Assembly (NCBI GenBank): GCA_023653785.1
Contig: JAMKCH010002860.1
Span: 117,660 to 181,659 of the forward strand
DNA length: 64,000 bases
Reading direction: 5' to 3'
Origin: Ophioderma brevispina
Taxonomy: Eukaryota; Echinodermata; Ophiuroidea; Amphilepidida; Ophiodermatidae
Part shown: piece by piece, positions 22,640-35,042 of the stretch
Layout: every line of letters starts with the position of its first letter
Position numbering within the stretch: the stretch's first letter is position 1
The notes under the pieces: generated by a model
Databases searched by the model: none
What the model was told of the DNA's origin: nothing
What the model saw: only the letters and a program-made list of their open reading frames with translations
Made by a program: the position numbers and the translations under genes

Positions 22640-25600
22640 TTTCACACTTCCATATTAAGCGCTTCTTGCGACAATGAAATGCACCAATTATTTCTTCTGG
22701 TATAGGTCTATATTATAAGGAATTTAAAATCACAAATATTATAAAAAACAAAAAATTAAAAAACTGAAAAAAATAAAAAATTGGTTAAAATCACAAAATT
22801 TACTACAAAATTAGCAAATTTGAGAAAAGTTTTTTTTGCAAATATGAAATTCGCTTTGTTTACATAATAAGGTTATAGGTCTGAAGATATAGCTTATTTT
22901 ATCAGCTGTTTTCAAAATATATCAACCTGTGTGGGGCTTCATGGAGTGCTGAACAAGGACTTGCACATCTCATGCCAAACACCACACAGGATTTACATTC
23001 TAAAAGGATTTCTTCCGGATTATAAAAATATCAGCGTTCACCGCGCAGATATCTGCGACACAGTTGTGAATTAAGTCCAAAGGTCCACAATGAGGTCCCA
23101 AAGGTCACATTAGGTCACCGACATGAGGGTCACTACTAGCCCATTGTTGCATGTCCCTGCAAATGTGTGCACATGGCCATGACAAGAAATTTCAACATTT
23201 TTGTACCAAGAAATCTCAGTTAAAGGGTGGCAACGAGAGATGTTTGAGGCACCCAAAAACAACAGTATTTTTTGTCATAATAATATCGATTGACACTCAA
23301 TAGATTTTTACCTTTGACGGGGGACATTCTGCATTTTGGTTTTTGATATACTATAGTCTACTGCCGCGCCAGCAGGGCCCGTCCCCAGAGGGAGGTGTGT
23401 GGGGGGTGTGACACCCCCCATTAACAAAATTCTCTCGGCAAAACGTTAACTTGTTGGCATTATTGTCGGCAAATGGACACTTTGATGGCTGTTTTTGGGT
23501 GCCCATCTCCTTTTTGATTTTGGTTTTGAATGCTGATGAGGCAGAAACGTGCGCCTTCGCCCCCCCCCCCAACTACATTCAAATTTCGACCGAGTGAAAA
23601 ATTTTGGGTCTCACCGGACCGAGCGAGCGCAGTCGAGCCGGAAAAAAACTGATAATTCATTAACCGACCATGGTATTTGAGTCGGCAACAGAGACTCACA
23701 CCCCCCATTAAATGGTCTGGGACGCTCCTTAGCAGCCATGTATTTCCTGCCCATATGTGTTCGCTGATGAAACAATCGTCTGCTTATCCACTTTAATTAT
23801 AACCACCAGCCGACCTTCACAAGTACCAAATACTACTGCACTGAGAAGAGAAAGTCCTTATCTTAAATGATAAGCAAGGCAATTTTGGCTAATCTGGAAC
23901 ATGAAAAAATCATTAAAATCCTGTAATTTTGATGAGTGGGTATAAAAATTTGTCCGAGATATTAAAAAAAAAAAACCTTTCCATGCAAATGCCCTAGGAA
24001 GCTTGATATTGTCCACATGGCCGTAAAGTTTGATGCAAGTTTGCAAACTCCTACATTATTTAGTCTCTCCTATCACAATCAGCTGTTCATCATGCATGCC
24101 AATATGCTGGAGGAAGGTATGACAAATCTCAAATACTTCATTATTTGATTATGATTTTTTTTCCTACATTTAGTTTAATGGAATGTACCGACTTGTCCCT
24201 GATTATAATCACAGCTATCATTTTCAATCCTCGTGTATTGTCACTCCTTATCCCTTTAATAGCACTGATGATATTGACGTTGATGCACACAAGTTCCATT
24301 ATTCACAAAATATGCAAAACAAAATATGCAAAAAGTTATTAATTCGAGTCAAAAGGATTTTTCATTGATCGACAGTAGCCAAGAGTCGCGGGCCATTCAT
24401 TCAAATTTTAAATAAATGACCTCAAAAACCTGTGCCAAAAAAAAAACAAGATAACGTGGTGAACTCATTTATTGATGAAAGACAACGCCATGAACCAGTG
24501 CTAAGGATTGTAGCGAGTGTTTTTTTGACCGTGTGCTCTCGCAGGTTTGGACCTTCTCTAGTGTACTTCACACATGCACTTTACAAACGACAAATATATT
24601 CTCAAGTAAATGCCCCAGATTTAGCCTGAAATGCCATTATTGATTACTTCCTCTCTGTCTTTGATATGTGCACTCATTACCCATCGATGAAACCATAGCA
24701 CATCAGTGGCAGTGAATTGAGAACAAAAACACTCTATTAGCTACATGTTCATGTGTGGTATGTTGCTTGTGGCATGATTGATGACACAGAATCATAGCAT
24801 CTACGCAACAAAGACCTAGCAATTCCTTCTATTTCCGTTGAATTCCTAATTGCAGAGCTAGTAAATGGCCTGTTATGTTGACCTGATGAGGTGGATGGGC
24901 TTGTGAAGATTGCATAAATCGGATTCTTGATTTAATTCAAGGTTGCTTTTCGTATAGGCTTTTTCTCAGATAATAATCTGTGTATACAAGATTGTAGTCT
25001 ACATAATTTTGTGGCCACATTTTGATATTTAAATTTGAAGTAAATGTATTCAGAATTAAAGGTAACGCATCCTGCAGAATTCCTGGCAGAAGGATATCCA
25101 TTCATGAGGTAGTGGGATCCCTACACCGAGTTAAAGGAAAAAATCAAATTGATGTATATGTATTTGATAGCCCCCGAGCATATACCGATTTCTTTGTTGT
25201 TACGCAGCCAGCCACGCGTCATTTACTGTGCATGGCAAGCCACGCCAACGCACAACAAATCGTTTCGTCACACATGAGTCTCTGTGGTGAATTCTCCAAG
25301 TTCCAGTATTGATTATCAGATGATTTTCTGCAATAATTATGCAAAATTCAACATATACGCACAAAACATGGCTCTAAAAATAATCCGGGGGGGGGGGGAT
25401 TCTTAGTGAAAAAGGGGAGTAGGGGGAGGTGCGGCCGAGAAGTGTATCATTTTCAGCCGTTTTTGGTATAAGGAGGGTCCCTTTTTTATTGAAAATTGGT
25501 ATAAGAAAGTATTATTTTACAGTGGCCAATCAGGTATGAAGAATGCTTACACACCACAAATGTGAAAAAAAATGGTGCTGCCCGAATGGACTCAAAATAC

Positions 25601-26737
25601 ATTTTAAAAGTTAGTTTTCGCTTCAGCTTCTGGGGCTTTGCCCAAACCTCCACCAAAGCAGTATAAGGATGGGAGAGAAATCTGTAGTTTTGGTTATTTT
25701 CAGGTGTGTTTTCTTCAACACCTGGCCGCACATCCTACCCAACCCAAAGTGAGACCCCAGGTTTTTAATGCAAAGAAGAGTTCCTGATGGCTCCCGTTAA
25801 TTTTGAGATATTTCAGAGTGACAGCATGTGGCATCAGTTGTTTGTTGTTGTTTTCACTCGCCAAATGCAATGAACATAATATATTTGCGTTCCTCCCTAA
25901 ACAGTGCGGATTTAGGTCAGCAGTGTCGACAGCTGCTGACAGGGCCCCCCCTAAAATATTGCTTAGGGCCCCTCGGACCCCTTAGTCGACACGACAGTGC
26001 GATATTGCGTTGCTTCTCGTACGCTAAAGGGGGCCCACTTAGCTGCTGACAGGGCCATATCCTTAAATCGCAACTGCCATAACATATAAGCACTTCCAAA
26101 TATGACAATATATGCAAATCAAAATAGGCGTGTCGCCCCAATCTATTGATAATGAAGTGTGTTGCTCATTATAATACCTCGAATCTGGTTAGGCCTATAT
26201 GTAATTGGTCAGAAAAATCCACCTTAGATCTAGGTTATTTAGGACTCATTGGGTTCCAGTGCATATCAAAAGTTTAACTCCCAGGACGTGCACTAAACAG
26301 CTGATTTGATTGGTTATTCACAGGGTTAAGCTGTTGTAGTGAGCCCAGGTCAGGAGATAATTAAGAGAAGTGGTAGACCTCTGAGAAATATTCACCCTAT
26401 GCCACTAAGTGTTGGTCACTTGAGCGGGGTTTTGAGTACCAGCTCTGTCTGGTTTGAGACATCGTGCATATTCATGAGTAGACTTGTACGTGTATGACAC
26501 ATGGCATTGCCTTGAGTGACGAGTGTTCAGAGAGGGAGAGAAGATTAACAGCAGGTCACTACCCTAACTTGCCCCTTAAGATTTTAATTGCCTTCTCATG
26601 CCACCGTAGTACATTGGTGTGTGTGCTCTACATATAGGTTCAATGAGTTTATGACTAGCTTAGAAATTGAATGGTGCTCTACCTTCAATCCTGTATATTT
26701 TTGGTCAGTGGTTTTTGATATGGCTCTCAAATGACAC
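22640..26737. other. No gene recognised
   Basis: Open frames at 24432-24629 and 25022-25312 (plus strand) are the least repetitive, but neither shows a known domain. Two copies of a CACCCCCCATTAA motif (23411 and 23699) bracket a segment with C and G runs that may be a decayed element. A G run lies at 25387. The rest is featureless AT-rich sequence. Confidence 0.4.
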
Positions 26738-27510
26738 AAAATGGCTGCAGGTCCTTTGGGGACGCTTCTCAATGACCACAAAATGGCTGCAGTCATTTGG
26801 GAAGCCATCTCAATGACCACAAAATGGCTGACGGTCATTGGGAATCCACTCAATGACCAAAAATGGCCACAGGTCATTTGGAAGCCATCTCAAATTACCC
26901 ACACAATGGCTGCAGGTCATTGTGGGAAGCCATCCAAATGACCGCACAAAATGGCCCTGATGTCATTTGGGAAGCCATCTCAAATGACCACAAAATGACT
27001 GCAGGTCATTTGGGAAGCCTCTCAAATGACGCACAAATGGCTGAGAGTCATTTGAGAAGCCATCTCAAATGACCACAAAATGGCTGCCGGTCATTTGGGA
27101 AGCGCATCTCAAATGAACCCAAATGGCTTGCAGGTCATTTGGGAAGCCCTCTCAAATGACCACACATGTCTGCCGGTCACATTTGGGAAGCCATCTCAAA
27201 ACCACAAAATGGCTGCAGGTCAGTTGGGAGCCATCTCAAATTACCACAAAATGGCTGCAGCAGGCATTGGGAAGCCATCTCAAATGACCACAAAATGGCT
27301 GCAGGTCTTTGGGAAGTCCACTCAAATGAAGGCCACAAAATGGCCTGCAGGTCATTTGTGAAGCCATCTCAAATGACAGCAAAATGGCTGCAGGTCATTA
27401 GGGGAGCCACTCAAAATGACCACAAAATGGCTGCAGGTCATTTGGGAAGCACTTCTCAAATTGACACAAAATGGCTGTCAGGTCCCCATTTGGGAAGCCA
27501 TCCTCAAAAG
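26738..27510 (+). repeat. Satellite/minisatellite array, 18 units of about 43 bp
   Basis: I count 18 head-to-tail units. Each reads roughly CACAAAATGGCTGCAGGTCA, then TTTGGGAAGCCATCTCAAATGAC. Units vary from about 40 to 49 bp by small indels. Within a unit GGTCATTTG and CAAATGACC are exact reverse complements around an 11-base loop, so most units can fold as a hairpin. Apparent open frames along the array are a result of the repeat, and the unit length is not a fixed multiple of three. Confidence 0.9.
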
Positions 27511-27514
27511 TCCA

Positions 27515-28980
27515 CGATCAACGTTTGGGGGGGGGGCTTTTTGGACTCATTTCGAATTTACTTTTTATGACTTCATACTAATTCTAAAATATGGTCATGC
27601 ATATTGTCTAGTTTAAACCAAAGTTTGAAATCCGGTTTTGTCCCGCTAAACTGGGGTGGCCAGATTCACCCCCTCACTTTCTGCTGGTTACATAATTTTT
27701 TGAAGGTGTTTGGAAAAAAATAGACAACAAAATGGAGTACTGCAGTCATCATCTTCATACTTTAGGATAAATCTCTCTGAACCCATTACACAACATGAGA
27801 TTGGCCCCCCTAACTTCTGTGACCAATCAAAAATGTGCTTGTATGTAAACCGTACACTTAGCTCTTCTGTACAGTATCTCTGATTTGTTCATTACATGAA
27901 ATATTACCTTCCAATAACAACCAAAACAGCGCTTAGATGCCGATAGATATAGCAGGTAGTGCCAAGTTGAAAGATGGATCCAAGATAATAGATGGCACTT
28001 ACGTAGGAATGACATAATGCCCTGCATGAATTCAAGTTCACAGGACAAGAAAGGATGTTCAAGTTCAATTGTAAAAATACCATGAGGAAATTAGCATTGT
28101 ATGCCTTGAAAACACGTGAGATGAAAGGTCAAGAAGTCACATGTACAAACAAATAATGCACCAAAACGTCCACACTGTGTATTACATGCATGTATTGGCA
28201 TGGTTCCCCTGCAGCTCTCATCTTAATGCGCTCTAGATTCCGTCTTGTGATTTTGTGTGCCCCCTGTATAGATCTACATGAACAGTCTATGTGATAAGAT
28301 ACTCAGATGGTTCAGCAGCATATGGCAATATCACAGTGTCTTGAAATTAAAAGTAATATCTTAGCAAATTAATTTTGAATTTATGACGGCAACTCCAACT
28401 TTAATTGACTCCATTTTATGTGCAGTATTTAACATGAATGGTGTTCCATTTCTATATCAAGGGTCTACCAACAGTCTGAAAGGATTATACTACTACAGAG
28501 GGTATCCCAAGCACGACAGGGAGTTGTTAAGGCCATCCCTACCTTATTGTGAAGTATACTGCTATGTCGCAATGGATTTTCTTAACATGTAACGCGAGTT
28601 AAACCTAATTCATGAGGTTCAACACGGGACTAATTCAATAAACAGATAAAATCTGTGTGCTTTTTGTTAATTAAATGGTGGATCCATTATTTCATATCTT
28701 TATTTCTTTTCTTTTTAGCCTGAGTTAATATTAAGTGTCTACACTGCTCTCTCCTGATTTCCAAAATGGGTAATACCCGAGACAATATTATTTCCTGCGG
28801 TATCTCTTGAGTCAGTATGCTTGGGTAGCTGTGGGTATAACATGGATATTTTGGACTGGTGTTGAGAGAGATTCTCTTTGAAACTGATTGTGATGCATCT
28901 TGTGCATGTGTGTGTGTTTGTGTCACTATTTAAAGCGAGGACTATTACATGTATACACACATAGCAAGCTTTTTTTGGGG
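27515..28980. other. No gene recognised
   Basis: A G run lies at about 27527. The open frame at 28383-28592 has no recognised domain. I see no repeat structure. Confidence 0.4.
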
Positions 28981-28984
28981 GGAT

Positions 28985-29116
28985 TAACGCAGTGGGTCTT
29001 CCGGTGCTTCGCACCACTGTTGTCCCAAGTTTGACCCTCGCTCAGGCCTGCGATTTCATATGCGTTTGGTTCCGGCCTTGCAGGTTTTCTCTGGGGAACT
29101 CCAGTTTCCTCCAGCT
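28985..29116 (+). repeat. SINE-like or repeat-tail fragment
   Basis: It contains AGTTTGACCCTCG (B-box-like, about 29028) and then TTTTCTCTGGGGAACTCCAG TTTCCTCC (about 29086), a motif that recurs in invertebrate SINE bodies. It ends directly at the TTAA of the next MITE. The family is uncertain. Confidence 0.4.
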
Positions 29117-29463
29117 TTAAAGGTGCGTGTTCCGATGGTCTTTGGGACCCTCCTTGATTTACCCGGAAGTAGTATCGATTTTGATATCAGATGAAAGGCC
29201 GTATTTTTCTCATTGTCGTCCCGAAGTTTGAGCACTCAAATCCATTTCATTCCCAAGATATAAACGAAAAACCGCCGTTTTAGTGGTTAACCATCAATAT
29301 TAGAGCACAGTATTGAGTAGGGCTTTGCAACATGCATTATTGCATCTACCATCAAAACCGCAAGTTTGTTTCCCACAGTACTTGATGAGGTGTATGTGCA
29401 AGTGCCAGGCTCTCATATCAAGTAGAGAACACAATGCACATAAATCGGAACAAGCACCTTTAA
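29117..29463 (-). repeat. MITE family A, subfamily member
   Basis: TTAA flanks both ends. Termini are AGGTGCGTGTTCCGAT and ATCGGAACAAGCACCT, a nearly perfect 16-bp inverted repeat. The interior (TTACCCGGAAGTAGT, then TTTTGATATCAGATGAAAG) matches the reverse complement of the family A copy at 35043. Divergent ends suggest a subfamily. Confidence 0.8.
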
Positions 29464-29668
29464 AATGGGTCATTCTTCCCTATGGTCTACTGTATGATCT
29501 AATAGTGTATAATGATGTAAAGTGAATTGAAATAAAGTATCTTTGTGACACTAAAATCACACTATTGCATGTATCGGTAAATACTAATACCTCCTCCTCC
29601 TCTTCCTCCTCGGGTAATTTTGACCACTTTCAGCCTAAATTTGGGTAAAATCCAAGTAATTGTTGATG

Positions 29669-29711
29669 AGGTCAAAGGTCACATACCGAGGTCAAAGGTC
29701 ATGTGAGGTCA
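29669..29711 (+). promoter_or_regulatory. Two perfect DR1 motifs plus a half-site
   Basis: AGGTCAAAGGTCA occurs at 29669-29681 and 29689-29701, with another AGGTCA at 29706-29711. This direct repeat with one-base spacing is the preferred site of HNF4, RXR and COUP-type nuclear receptors. The two starts are 20 bp apart, about two helical turns. No promoter or gene was recognised nearby, so function is only a possibility. AGGTCA-rich sequence can also be part of a dispersed repeat. Confidence 0.4.
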
Positions 29712-29924
29712 AGTTGTAAGGTTGAAGTTCAATTGGAACCAAACTTAGTTTATGGTATTACATGGAAGCTCTCATTTATTTATGAGGTCAAATGTCATAT
29801 CAAAATCAATGGTCACTTGAGGCCTATCATTCCCAAACCGCCACGGCAGGTGACACTAGCAGTCCGAGGACTGTGATATTTTTTTTCAAACATACGGTCA
29901 GGTTTTCTTGAGGGCCTGCTGCTG

Positions 29925-30200
29925 GTATTCTGGTAACCAGTACGACCTCTCCCAAGGCCGGGTTGTTGGCGGCTAAACCATCACCCCCCATCGGGTTTCT
30001 AACGAAAGCGGATGAGAAGGGTAGCTGGTTACCCTGGTAGAACTAAAAAGAAGATCTACCTACAAGGGTGTCGGCTCTGGAGAGCTAATGGTGGTCATCC
30101 AGCACATTGACGTCAGGAAGGGCATAAAATATCTTTAGCTCCAATAAGTCCTCACACTAATTGTTGTGAATGTGAGGTGAATTCGGCCACCCCGTTAGTG
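29925..30200. other. Unclassified repeat-like segment
   Basis: Its GC content is higher than that of the surroundings. It contains GGTAACCAGTACGACC, CTGGTTACCCTGG and GACGTCAGGAAGGGCATAAA, a motif I associate with dispersed repeats in invertebrates. No boundaries or coding frame could be set. Confidence 0.3.
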
Positions 30201-30384
30201 GGAACAAAACCAGATTTAAAACTTTGGTTTTACTACTATGTCAGAAGATGTGGGCCAAAAGCTACAGAGTTCGCAGAAATAACAGTGTTAAAATCATTAA
30301 AATCATGTGCTTTCATGCTCAATGTGCAAAGATGGCTTTCATGAATCTTGTGTTTCTGTGATGTTAATTCAAAATATCTCGCAA

Positions 30385-30725
30385 TTAAAGGTGCAATGAG
30401 AGATTTCAAATATCAGATGTCTCTAAAAATTCCTGCTCTGATGTAAAGCTTCATAAAAAAATATCTCCATCTGAAAGGATTAAGCTGAGAAATGTTTCTT
30501 TGGTACAACAATTGTGGAATTTCTAATTTCGTATAGGAGCAAATACGAAATTCAGCCTATGTTTTAAATTGAAATATAAGCAAATCAAAATCACCTTTTT
30601 TCTCTCTTTTAAGACATTTCTGTAGCCAAATACAAGGTAGGAAATCTATTGGGTGTCTAATCTATATGAAATTACTATAATAACACAATATTTTGGTACC
30701 TCAAAATCTTTTATTGCACCTTTAA
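30385..30725 (+). repeat. MITE family C, copy 2 (best preserved)
   Basis: TTAA flanks both ends. Termini are AGGTGCAATGAGAGATTT and AAATCTTTTATTGCACCT. The interior shares many blocks with 20300-20643 and 48558-48730. No coding capacity. Confidence 0.85.
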
Positions 30726-30729
30726 TTGC

Positions 30730-32110
30730 ATATGTGCTTGGAAATATCCAAGCAGTTTTCTCACAATCAGGATGTTCTTACACACAGTAAGCATGTCACA
30801 TCAAGGATCATCTGCTTTTTTATTTTACCAAAATATTTTATTTTAAAACATACTTTTTAGAAATTTATTCAGTAATTCACAACTTGTGTGTCAAGCTGAT
30901 ATATGATAATACTGACAATGAGGCTACTAATGTCATTTCCATAAAGCGCACATATTAATTACAAAATTGCACTACTCATATAGCCAGCTAGACAAATGAT
31001 TTCTCCAATTGATTTTGACATGACTGGCCTGACTAATATAAAAGATTATTATGACTGGTGAAATCATCTGTAATATAGAGTTGGTTTGAACTAGGGGCCA
31101 CAATGGAGTTGACTGCCCAAATTTAATAAATGAATAGAGGATATTTCTTTTAAATATTGTTCATCTGCTTTAAAAGCTTCTAACTGATCAATTCTAAAAA
31201 TCAATATAATAAAATAGTTGCATATTATGAGTACTTTTATGGGCAACATTTGTTTGAAAGCAAACAAACAGGTTCCCTATTCGAGAAAGATTACATTTAT
31301 ATCGTATTAAAATTGTTCTAGCTTTTGTTTCTGTGATTTATTCCATGTTCCCTATGCTGGTGATTCTAAAGTGAACAAACACCCGATACCAGGGGGATTT
31401 TGCTTGTTGTATTTTTGAGAGGGATGGGGTCAGTCTTAATGAATTCTTGTAGGTCTTATCAATCTTTTAGATCTTCAATCTTTTATAGTTAGGGAGCCAA
31501 TGATCTTGAAACTGAAATATTTTGCCCGGGCTGCTCTAAAATTTTGGTGACTATATTCAAGTAGGGGAACATCTTGGGCATCAAAAACTGATGTTGGATT
31601 ATTTTTAACGATTGCGAAAAAATAGAAATCCAAGATAGCGTCCAAAATGGTCGCCGATTTGACTAACGAACCGATTTTACCCTTAACTTTTGATTGCAAT
31701 CTTCAATTGGAACGCAATTTGTGTCATCTGAAAGATAATTCAATTATCTACACGCTGGTATCAACATTTGTGAGTTTAAGAATTATTTAAGGTGCAAATT
31801 TGAGGAAAAATCACATTTTTTTGGCATTTTTAACCAAAAAATGACATATTTGTATCTATTGTTCTATTAATATGGCCAGAACCAAATCATCAATTAAGCC
31901 AATTTTTTCTACAAATTTGACATAATAACACACGTTAGTCATATCAAAATTACAGTTATGTACCTTATTCAGAAACGAAGTTATTCTGTAACGAAGGTCA
32001 TCAATCAGTTACACAGAAAAGTTGGTTTACTGCGCACTTTTGCTAAAAGTGATCATAATTTTTTGATCATGCAGAAAACTCATGACCAAAATCCCTCACT
32101 TGAAAGTACA
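30730..32110. other. No gene recognised
   Basis: AT-rich sequence. The open frame at 31475-31699 (minus) lacks a recognised domain. I see no repeats with clear ends. Confidence 0.4.
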
Positions 32111-32115
32111 CATTA

Positions 32116-32298
32116 TACACTGTTAAAGATGTTCTTAAAAAACGTTGTTTTGACTGTCAGCCGGGACTTGAAACGTGCAAATTACTGTAAAAAGGGACTC
32201 GAAACAGGCAAAAAACTGTAAAAAAAGTCGTTTTAACTGTTGTGAGTCCTAGCTGCCAGTCAAAACGATGTTATTTACTGAACATTTTTAACAGTGTA
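32116..32298. repeat. Short MITE with TACACTGTTAAA ends
   Basis: The left arm starts TACACTGTTAAAGATGTTC. The right arm ends GAACATTTTTAACAGTGTA. Matching extends about 55 bp inward on each side (GTTTTGACTGTCAGC against GCTGCCAGTCAAAAC). Total length is about 183 bp. TA at both outer edges would suit a Tc1/mariner-type target-site duplication. Confidence 0.8.
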
Positions 32299-33102
32299 GG
32301 TGTCATTTTAAAATATAATGCAATGCTTATTTATATCAATGATACATTTAAATCGTTCAAGAATTTTAGCACTAAATGCCCTTTCAAAAATTTTAAAAGC
32401 AAAATCTTAAGCAGGTATTACAGTGTGATATCAAGTTTTTTAACTTTAAAGAAAATGATATACCTGAGGTATTTTATAGCATACCAGTATGAAAGGAATA
32501 TGGTTGCAACCCCTATTATTTTGCCATTTTACTAATGAAACCATCTGTTTGGAAATTTGGTAAATATACATTGTATTTCCATTGATACCTAACATGCCTA
32601 ATAAGTACATGAACATTGCTCTACATGACATCATAACTATAGAAACCTTCAAATGCCGGATTATTAACACGTTCGCTAAAAATTAACAAATTTTCTGATT
32701 TCAAGCCAAACAACGAAGGTTTGACAGCCTATTCTACCCCAATGGAAGGTGTTGTGTTAATATATTTTGCTGCAGAAATCATGGTCCTAGAGTTAGAAAA
32801 AGTTTTTGTCTTATCGGTTGTAACAACCCTTTCGGGAGACTATGGTAACGTTTGCACGCTATTTACTCTCATTTACACATTGGCTCTGTGTAAGACTTCC
32901 TGTTGTTGGATAAATAATAAACTTAGAGCCAATCTTGTGGATTTACAAGTTTTGTTTGACCCAATGTTTGACCCGATGCTTTAAGACTGTGATAGGCAAG
33001 CCTGGAATTAGCCATGTTTTACTTGTTTATTCCTAAACCAAGACATATTCATAAAATTAGTATATAGATCCTCTGTAGAATGTTCAGAGAAACCCAAAAA
33101 TT

Positions 33103-33135
33103 AAAAAAAAAAAAAAAAAAAAAAGGGGGGGGGGG
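33103..33135 (+). repeat. A22 followed by G11
   Basis: Twenty-two A residues run directly into eleven G residues, then TGGTAAC. This may be a poly-A tail abutting another insertion, or slippage. Lengths are unreliable. Confidence 0.8.
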
Positions 33136-33219
33136 TGGTAACTGGGTATTCTGGTCGGGTAACCACCCGCGTTACAAAAAAATGTGAGACCTGGGCATGT
33201 CTCGAGACTTGCAATATAG

Positions 33220-33683
33220 GGTAGTTTCCCGGGGGGCCACTTGTATTCAAAGGTGGATATGATGCGTGAACAAGAAAACGCGTAAAAAGGGTCTCTTTTT
33301 TCCAACAGGCGATGTACGCGCGTACATCGATTAGGGTGTCAAAAACAGCAAAATATGGAAAAAAGGGTATGTTTTTTTCGTAATCCTGAAATTGTGGTGT
33401 ACGCGAGATCAAAATTATTAAAAATATTGTAATTTTGAAGTAAAGTAACATATGAGCAAAGCCAGATAATAAGGGTATATTATCAACACAATCCATTGCT
33501 AACTTGTTTAGCATGGCAAAACTGACAAAAAGACTTGTTTATGGTAGCAAAAACAGACAAAAATGCTTGTTTAGGGTATGTTTTTTAGTCGGTGGAAATA
33601 CTTGTTTAGGGTGCATTTCGGAAGTCCATGTTCACGCATCATATCCACCTTTGAATACAACTGGCCCCCAGGGGGTAGTTTTC
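33220..33683. repeat. MITE-like element with about 45-bp terminal inverted repeats
   Basis: The left arm CACTTGTATTCAAAGGTGGA then TATGATGCGTGAAC (33238-33271) pairs with GTTCACGCATCATATCCACC and on to TACAACTGGCCCCCAGGGGG (33630-33675). The interior has a 20-bp palindrome (33310-33329) and a repeated CTTGTTTAGGGT motif (33565, 33601; variant at 33534). Confidence 0.8.
33310..33329. repeat. Perfect 20-bp palindrome
   Basis: CGATGTACGCGCGTACATCG is identical to its own reverse complement. It has an alternating purine-pyrimidine core (GTACGCGCGTAC) that could adopt Z-DNA or a cruciform. Confidence 0.9.
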
Positions 33684-33744
33684 AGGTTTTCAGGTATAGT
33701 ATAAAATCGGCAGGAATCTGATTTTGACACACACATACATACAC

Positions 33745-35040
33745 AATAGGAAATGGTTTAAAGAAATAAATTCCCTTGATATGCAGTGCAAACGTTATCC
33801 AAATGATGTTAAACTTCATAATCAGCTGCAAGAGAAAGTTCTTGAAGTATTTATGATAAATAAGCACATGCTTTTTTTTATACGTGCCAAAGCTCAGTGG
33901 GTTGAAGACGGGGAAAAGAGTAGTAGGTATTTTCTTAATATAAAAAAAAAACACTCTGAGCAAAAACTTGTGTTGATGGTGATGCAATTTCAGAACCTAA
34001 GGATATTCTTAATGCTGAAGCTGTTTTTTATCAAAATTTGTAAACATTGAACAGTATTAATGATAATAGTGACATTGACTCGGTCTTTTTTGCAACAACC
34101 CCTTCCGGAGCTAGATAGCGATAGTTGTTTAAAATGTGAAGGTCGATTAACGAATGGGGAATGTTGGAAAGCTGTTGGGTCAATGCCTAATGATAAATCT
34201 CTGAGAACTGATGGTTTACCATCAGGATTTTATAAATCTTGTTAAACTGAAATTAGTGGTCTGCTCATGAACTCTTAACTATTTTTTGATAACGGTATCC
34301 TGTCAGTTTCCCAATGGAGAGGTATAATTACACTCTTGCCTAAAAAAAGGATAAATCTTTGATATATCTGGAAAACTGGAGGCCCATCTCACTCCTTAAC
34401 GTAGATTATAAAATTACAAAGTCGCTTGCAAACCGCATGAAACTTGTCCTTGACGAGATTATACATCATGATCAGACCGGCTTCTTAAAGGGTTGCTATA
34501 TTGGCGAAAATGTTAGATTACATTTGGATATCATAAATTTTACAGATGTTGAGAATATTACTGGTTTTGCCTTTGTTATTGATTTTGAAAAGACATTTGA
34601 TAACATTAGTTGGAATTGTATAAATAAATCTCTGGTAAAATTTGGTTTTGGCCCCGATTTCCAGAGATGGATTAATATTATATATAACGGAGCTGAAAGT
34701 TGCGTTATAAATAATGGACATGCCTCTCATTTCTTTAACATTTTGAACGGTCTTCGTCAAGGTTGCGGTTTGTCACCTTGTATTTTGTTCAGAACTTTTA
34801 ACAATTCAATTTGTGTATCAAAGAAAATAAAAGGTATAAAAGCTTCTTCTTGTATCAGTGGTGATTTAAAAGATTACGATATTAAAATAAGTCAGTATGC
34901 AGATGACACCATTATATATTAGGACGGTACAAATGACTCTTTACAGGAAACATTGGAGCGTATGGATAAATGTTCAGTATTTCATGTATTTTCTGGTTTG
35001 CATATAAGCTATAATAAAAGTATGATTTATAGGCTAGGCA
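33745..35040 (+). pseudogene. L1/Tx1-type LINE reverse transcriptase fragment
   Basis: Intact LINE ORF2 protein copies element RNA at a nicked target site. The longest open frame, 34359-34922, contains the reverse transcriptase landmarks: ENWRPISLLNVDYKI at about residue 5, DQTGFLKG near residue 38, DFEKTFD for motif A near residue 84 (first catalytic Asp), GLRQGCGLSP for motif B near residue 130, and QYADDT for motif C near residue 178 (the Asp pair). Upstream pieces in other frames give AQWVEDGEKSSRYFLN at about 33892-33939, typical of the region before the catalytic domain. Several frameshifts and a TAG just after motif C inactivate it. The endonuclease domain is missing (5' truncation near 33740). 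The thumb and C-terminus are lost at the MITE at 35043. Confidence 0.85.
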
Positions 35041-35042
35041 GT

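Noticed and set aside
26738..27510. CRISPR-like array
   Set aside because: Units are contiguous with no unique spacers, and the genome is eukaryotic.
26741..27616. Several open frames of 66-134 residues with repeating NGCRS/KMAAGHL patterns
   Set aside because: They are readings of the tandem satellite in different frames. Unit lengths vary and are not constant multiples of three.
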